This document shows, piece after piece, positions 59,583 through 64,000 of a stretch of 64,000 bases of DNA (its first letter is position 1; each line of letters begins with the position of its first letter). The stretch covers positions 5,054,501 to 5,118,500 of the forward strand of contig NZ_CP120849.1 of the NCBI RefSeq assembly GCF_029581355.1, written 5' to 3'. Both the position numbers and the translations under genes were made by a program. The DNA is from Parabacteroides chongii. GTDB lineage: Bacteria; Bacteroidota; Bacteroidia; Bacteroidales; Tannerellaceae. The notes under the pieces are model-generated. The model saw nothing but the letters and a program-made list of their open reading frames with translations. It was not told the DNA's origin and made no database searches.

Positions 59583-61718
59583 ATGAAGCATTGCTTATAC
59601 ATATTATTGTTGCTGATAGTATCTGCCGTAACCGTTCAGGCACAGCGCGAAGGTGGCCGGGCAGATCAGAGAGGTGGAGGAAGACGTGGGGGCTTCTCCC
59701 TGTCGAACCTGACATCATCACAGAAAGAGATACCGGACAGCCTGTTGGTCGCAGACAGCGCCGCTTTAAATTCCAAACGTATCACGGCTTATCGGCTCAC
59801 TCCTTTTTTAGGTGAACCGTATGTAGCGCCACTGGATACAAACAAACTGAATTTCAGTAATTCGACATTGGTTGAAAGCAAATCGCTTGCCATCGGTTAT
59901 CTGGCAAACCTGGGTTCTCCGGCACAAACCAAAATATTCTCCGAACGGCAAGAGGCACGTGATTTCATCTTTGCGGATGCCTATGACTATTATATCACAA
60001 CACCCGAAAATGCCTATTTCTACAACACTAAAATCCCTTACACCAACATTATGTATACTACCGCAGGTGGTAGTACCAACAAGGAGGAGCAGTTGAAAGG
60101 GACTATGACAATGAACTTCGGCAAGAAGATCAATGTGGGTGGCGATATCGATTATATTTATGGTCGCGGGCATTATAAAAACAACGGTAACAAACTATTA
60201 AGCTACCGTTTCTTCGGCAGTTACCAGACCGATCGTTACGAATTGCATGCTTCATTAAGCAACTTCAACTTTGTCAATTACGAGAACGGAGGATTGGATA
60301 ATGACTCTACCATCAACCATCCTGACGAATATTTTCCGGAGGGACGTCCGTCCGATACCAAGTCATATGATATCCGTTATCTGACAAATGCGTGGAACCG
60401 TGTACGCGGAAAACGATATTTCCTGACCCAGCGATATAACCTCGGCTTCACTCGTGAACTGGAAGAAACAGATGAAGAAGGGAATCCGAAAGAAATGTTC
60501 GTCCCGGTATCCAGCATCATCCATACGATCGATTACGAAGATAACCGCCGCCGTTTCATTGCAGACAATACCGCCCTGATGGATTCGTCTTACATAGTCG
60601 ATGACAATGGTTTGCGTTTTCCACGCATCTATGGATTGGGGGCTACACTCGATGATCAGACATCTTCCTGGAATCTGAAGAATACGATCGGTCTTTCGTT
60701 GCGGGAAGGTTTCCAGGACTGGGTAAAATTCGGTCTGACAGCTTTCGTCCGACTGGAAAAGCGCCGGTTCAAACTGGAGCCTAAAATTGAGGGAATCGAT
60801 TATGGCGAATACGGACGAGGCCCCTACTTCTCTGTCGATAATGTCGATCTGAAAAATCTACCGACAGCGGATATCTATGATGAATTTTCCACCTATGTCG
60901 GAGCGGAACTCTCCAAACGCCAGGGTAGTATCCTGACTTATAATGCGCGGGGTGAACTGTGTATGGTCGGTAGCGATGTCGGTGAATTTCGTGTGACCGG
61001 AGATTTGCAGACGCGCTTCAAATTGTTCAAGAAAGATGCCGTCATCAAAGCGGATGCTTACATCAAGAATACAACGCCGGCTTTTTACCTGCGTCACAAT
61101 CATTCCCGTTACTTTTGGTGGGATAATCCGAACTTTAACATGACACAGCAAATCTATGCGGGAGGTGAAGTCTATCTGGAATCTTCAAAGACGACATTAA
61201 AAGCGGGTGTGGAAAGTATTCAGAACTATATTTATTTCAATAAAGAAGGATTCCCTGTACAGCACGGAAGCAACCTGCAGGTTGTCAGTGCACGTATCAA
61301 ACAGGATTTCCGTTTCCGTGCTTTCGGATGGGAAAATGAAGCCTGCTGGCAATTGAGCAGCGACAAAAGCGTACTTCCGCTTCCATCGTTAAGCGCCTAT
61401 TCGAACATGTATCTGGCCGTTAAGCTGGCAAAAGTACTGACAGTTCAACTGGGAGCCAACGTGTATTACAACACGGCTTATTATGCACCGTATTACGAAC
61501 CGGCAACCCAGCAGTTCCAGGTTCAGAACGAAGTAAAAGTAGGCAACTATCCGTTGATCAACGCTTACGTGAACTTCCACCTGAAACAGGCTCGTTTCTT
61601 CGTTATGGCATATAACCTGAGCAGTAAGTTTGCAGAGCCTAATTATTTCTCTCTAGCACACTATCCGTTGAATCCGATGGTGCTGAAAATGGGTATTGCT
61701 GTTACATTTAATAACTAA
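59583..61718 (+). CDS. putative porin (Porin_10-like outer-membrane beta barrel)
   Basis: A 711-aa protein with a signal peptide (MKHCLYILLLLIVSAVTVQA, cut before QREGG), a short Gly/Arg-rich linker (about residues 22-40), then alternating beta strands rich in aromatic residues up to a C-terminal MVLKMGIAVTFNN, typical of an outer-membrane barrel. Matches the Bacteroidetes putative porin family in size and pattern. A TTG three codons upstream is in frame but ATG is preferred. It is followed 5 bp later by the solute-binding protein, so both are probably co-transcribed; the pair may take part in uptake or sensing of the same solute (inference). Confidence 0.8.
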   Translation: MKHCLYILLLLIVSAVTVQAQREGGRADQRGGGRRGGFSLSNLTSSQKEIPDSLLVADSAALNSKRITAYRLTPFLGEPYVAPLDTNKLNFSNSTLVESKSLAIGYLANLGSPAQTKIFSERQEARDFIFADAYDYYITTPENAYFYNTKIPYTNIMYTTAGGSTNKEEQLKGTMTMNFGKKINVGGDIDYIYGRGHYKNNGNKLLSYRFFGSYQTDRYELHASLSNFNFVNYENGGLDNDSTINHPDEYFPEGRPSDTKSYDIRYLTNAWNRVRGKRYFLTQRYNLGFTRELEETDEEGNPKEMFVPVSSIIHTIDYEDNRRRFIADNTALMDSSYIVDDNGLRFPRIYGLGATLDDQTSSWNLKNTIGLSLREGFQDWVKFGLTAFVRLEKRRFKLEPKIEGIDYGEYGRGPYFSVDNVDLKNLPTADIYDEFSTYVGAELSKRQGSILTYNARGELCMVGSDVGEFRVTGDLQTRFKLFKKDAVIKADAYIKNTTPAFYLRHNHSRYFWWDNPNFNMTQQIYAGGEVYLESSKTTLKAGVESIQNYIYFNKEGFPVQHGSNLQVVSARIKQDFRFRAFGWENEACWQLSSDKSVLPLPSLSAYSNMYLAVKLAKVLTVQLGANVYYNTAYYAPYYEPATQQFQVQNEVKVGNYPLINAYVNFHLKQARFFVMAYNLSSKFAEPNYFSLAHYPLNPMVLKMGIAVTFNN

Positions 61719-61723
61719 GTCGT

Positions 61724-62548
61724 ATGAAATCCCGGAAGTTGCTGGTTGTTTATATCATCCTGTTGGTATGTATACTGATAGTCATGTTCCGTTTATGGCC
61801 GTACAAAAAAGAACCTGTCGCTCCGAGGGATTATCCGGAAATCAAGGAGGAGGGTATCCTCCGAATGGTAACCGAATATAATCAATCCGGTTACTATATA
61901 GCCGGCGATACTATTGAGGGTTTCCAATACGAACTGAGCCAAGCGATTGCCGCCCTCTCGGGACTGGAAGTACAGACCCAGCTGGAAATGAGCCTTGCCG
62001 AAAGTTTCAGGGAGCTATCGGATAACCAATGCGACGTTATAGCCCGCAACATTCCTATTACCAGTGAAATAAAAGAGAATTATCTGTTTACCGAACCGAT
62101 CGTTTTCAACAAACAGGTATTGGTACAACGTACGAAAGAAGCCAACAACGGTATCCAACCGATTCGTAATCAGCTCGATCTGGCACAAAAGACCTTGTAT
62201 ATACCTAAAAACTCTCCCGCTTTGTTGCGCCTGCAAAACCTGGCACATGAAATCGGCGATACCATTTATGTAAAGGAAGACGAACTATATTCCAGTGAAC
62301 AATTGGCTATCATGGTAGCCAAAGGGGATATCAATTATGCCGTATGTGACCAGCAAATAGCCCGCCTGTCCAAAGAAAATCTGCCCGAAATAGATATCGA
62401 TACAGATATCAGTTTCACCCAACTTCAATCATGGGCTGTACGCAAAGACTCCCCTATCCTGCTCGACAGCCTGAACAGCTGGCTGTCGCAAATCAAGAAA
62501 AGCGGTCTGTATGACCAGATATACAAACGCTACTACGGAAAGAAGTAA
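61724..62548 (+). CDS. membrane-anchored solute-binding protein (SBP_bac_3 / MltF-N type)
   Basis: A 274-aa protein with an N-terminal TM or uncleaved signal (about residues 6-25), then a periplasmic type II binding fold: EEGILRMVTEYNQSGYYI, IEGFQYELSQAIAALSGLEV, RNIPITSEIKENYLFTEPI. This is the domain of amino-acid-binding proteins and of the N-terminal half of MltF lytic transglycosylases, but the C-terminal transglycosylase domain is absent. No lipobox cysteine is present. No ABC permease partner is nearby. It is convergent with a PAS histidine kinase 16 bp away. Confidence 0.8.
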   Translation: MKSRKLLVVYIILLVCILIVMFRLWPYKKEPVAPRDYPEIKEEGILRMVTEYNQSGYYIAGDTIEGFQYELSQAIAALSGLEVQTQLEMSLAESFRELSDNQCDVIARNIPITSEIKENYLFTEPIVFNKQVLVQRTKEANNGIQPIRNQLDLAQKTLYIPKNSPALLRLQNLAHEIGDTIYVKEDELYSSEQLAIMVAKGDINYAVCDQQIARLSKENLPEIDIDTDISFTQLQSWAVRKDSPILLDSLNSWLSQIKKSGLYDQIYKRYYGKK

Positions 62549-62564
62549 TTACTTTAAAACAACA

Positions 62565-63737
62565 TCACCAGGCATGTGAAGGCAAAATGAACGAAAAGGT
62601 AGACCCTTCGCCCAGCTTCGATTCAACCTGGATAGTGCCGCCCATCTTCGTAACAAGTCCTTTACAAATAGCCAACCCCAAACCTATACCTTCCACATAG
62701 TCATTTACTTTGACAAAACGGTTGAACAGATTCTGTAACTGTGCCTCTGCTATTCCTTGTCCGGTATCTTTTACATAAAAGTTCAGCTTACCATCGCCTA
62801 AGGATTTATACCCCATTGTGATACTGCCCTTTTTCGTATTCTTGATCGCATTATTGACCAGATTATTGATCAACTGGAGTAAACGGACATAGTCGGCACC
62901 AAAAGTACATCTGTCCAATCCCTTTTCGAGGATCAGTTTCACATCTTTCGGCATACGGGGTTTTATAGAAGCATACGTCGTGTCCATCATTTCATTCAGG
63001 TCGATCGGAGCATAACTGATCTTTATCGCATCAGCTTCAATCTTTGAGAGGTCGAGGATATCGTTGATCAGCTGCATGAGTAACTGATTATTCGCTTTGA
63101 TAATCTCATAATAAGACATACGCTCTTCGTCTGTATCCGCAAACGCCATCATCTCCGAAAAGCCGGTTATTGCGTTCAAAGGTGTGCGGATCTCATGACT
63201 CATGTCTGCCAGATATTTTGATTTCAACTTATCAGCCAGTTCAGCTTTATCGCGCTCACTTTCCAGGCGTTTTTCTATTGCCCGCTTTACTGTGGCATCA
63301 CTCCACAAGGCGAGCAACAGAGGTTTTCCGTTACTTAAAGAAATCGGGTACTTGGCCACTTCAATATATTTGGTATCACCGGAAGCTGTCTTGAGCCAAC
63401 CATGAAATTCAGCCACTTTACCCGAACTGATAACATTTTTATCTACCTCCAACCGCTCTTCTATCGACATTAACGCATTATAATGTACTTCAGAGTCATC
63501 ATGCCCCTCGATCTGAGAAGTATCAATCCCTGTAATCTCTTCCATAAATCTGTTCCAGTAGAGATAATTGTAATGATTCTCCGGATCTTTTACAAACACT
63601 CCCAAAGGCAAATGATCTAATATCGTGTTAAGCAACTCATGAACAGTATCTAATTCATTTAAGGTTGCCTTCTTCTGAAAGCCGTCAAAGCTATCATTTG
63701 TTCCCATAATAACTTGCAATTTTTCCAATATGGGCAT
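62565..63737 (-). CDS. PAS-domain sensor histidine kinase
   Basis: A 390-aa kinase without TM. PAS domain (about residues 30-150, with LGVFVKDPENHYNYLYWNRF), a coiled linker (about 152-175), HisKA with phospho-acceptor His181 in DMSHEIRTPLNAITGFSEM, and HATPase with NLVNNAIKNT and GIGLGLAICK. No receiver domain is fused and no response regulator lies next to it. Another ATG ten codons into the frame (63707) is possible. A perfect 17-bp palindrome (63754-63770) lies just upstream. Confidence 0.88.
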   Translation of the reverse strand: MPILEKLQVIMGTNDSFDGFQKKATLNELDTVHELLNTILDHLPLGVFVKDPENHYNYLYWNRFMEEITGIDTSQIEGHDDSEVHYNALMSIEERLEVDKNVISSGKVAEFHGWLKTASGDTKYIEVAKYPISLSNGKPLLLALWSDATVKRAIEKRLESERDKAELADKLKSKYLADMSHEIRTPLNAITGFSEMMAFADTDEERMSYYEIIKANNQLLMQLINDILDLSKIEADAIKISYAPIDLNEMMDTTYASIKPRMPKDVKLILEKGLDRCTFGADYVRLLQLINNLVNNAIKNTKKGSITMGYKSLGDGKLNFYVKDTGQGIAEAQLQNLFNRFVKVNDYVEGIGLGLAICKGLVTKMGGTIQVESKLGEGSTFSFILPSHAW

Positions 63738-63753
63738 AAAGATATTAATTTTT

Positions 63754-63770
63754 TATGGTACAGTACCATA
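63754..63770. promoter_or_regulatory. perfect 17-bp palindrome upstream of the PAS kinase
   Basis: TATGGTACAGTACCATA, centred about 25 bp before the start codon on the minus strand. It is a candidate repressor operator or mRNA hairpin; the binding factor is unknown. Confidence 0.5.
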
Positions 63771-63890
63771 GATAGATATGAATTTTCAAAGCTTATAGAA
63801 AAATACAAGACATTTATTACAAGAGCCAACATTACTAGTATAGAATTTGACAAATATTATTTACCTTTACGGTGAATTTAATGATAGAAG

Positions 63891-64000
63891 ATGAGATTTG
63901 ACGAATTGGATTTGGAAGAGGCCGTATTAGACGGTCTCGATGCTATGAATTTTCTGGAAACAACTCCTGTACAGGAATTAACGATTCCAGTAATATTAGA
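63891..64000 (+). CDS. DEAD-box RNA helicase, N-terminal fragment (runs off the window)
   Basis: The first 36 codons are visible: MRFDELDLEEAVLDGLDAMN followed by FLETTPVQELTIPVIL. The pattern F-x(n)-TPVQ-x-x-x-IP is the Q motif that binds ATP adenine in DEAD-box helicases (RhlE/DeaD group). The rest lies beyond the window. A weak -7-like TTACCTTTA lies at 63861-63869. Confidence 0.75.
   Translation, partial: MRFDELDLEEAVLDGLDAMNFLETTPVQELTIPVIL

Overview
The window looks like chromosome of a Bacteroidales bacterium, most likely Parabacteroides or a close relative (inference). Support comes from TAnnTTTG -7 promoter boxes before several genes, the lack of purine-rich ribosome binding sites, an RRM-type RNA-binding protein, a Porin_10-type outer-membrane protein, a GH92 mannosidase, and a ferredoxin-dependent 2-oxoacid oxidoreductase operon. 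No tRNA, rRNA, CRISPR array or transposase was found.

Region 1 (0.8-34.7 kb, all minus strand) is the striking part. Twelve full-length FtsX/MacB-type permeases of 775-796 aa lie head to tail. They share one LolD/MacB-type ATPase (23649-24329), one periplasmic adaptor (32011-33261) and one TolC-like outer-membrane channel (33315-34655). The permeases form three subfamilies: A at 797, 3313, 5779, 8346, 10897 and 18120; B at 13313, 15752, 21199 and 24527; C at 26962 and 29355. The array breaks into six transcription units. Each is preceded by a sigma-54 -24/-12 element and, 53-55 bp further upstream, by two 17-bp palindromic sites (consensus TGTCTAATNATTAGACA) whose centres are exactly 21 bp apart. 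A divergent two-gene operon (34906-37577) encodes the matching NtrC-type activator and a histidine kinase with two TMs and almost no periplasmic loop. A seventh copy of the promoter architecture (44152-44260) has no ORF behind it. It is followed by a second sigma-54 element and a run of hairpins ending in an intrinsic terminator, so it probably makes a small RNA.

Region 2 (37.6-44 kb) holds an Nramp metal transporter, a DedA protein, glutaminyl-tRNA synthetase, a TPR protein and a DUF368 protein. DedA and DUF368 are both polyprenyl-phosphate transporter families.

Region 3 (44.2-56.5 kb) is a second export locus under sigma-54 logic: TolC-like protein, an unusual hairpin/Ig-domain membrane-anchored protein, ABC ATPase and two ABC-2 permeases, transcribed from a sigma-54 promoter with GGGTAA-N4-TTACCC sites. 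A divergent GH92 glycosidase follows, then a soluble GAF histidine kinase and a second NtrC-type regulator that are the likely controllers.

Region 4 (56.6-64 kb) has the four-subunit 2-oxoacid:ferredoxin oxidoreductase operon with a small two-TM protein inside it, a porin, a membrane-anchored solute-binding protein, a PAS histidine kinase, and the first 36 codons of a DEAD-box helicase running off the end.
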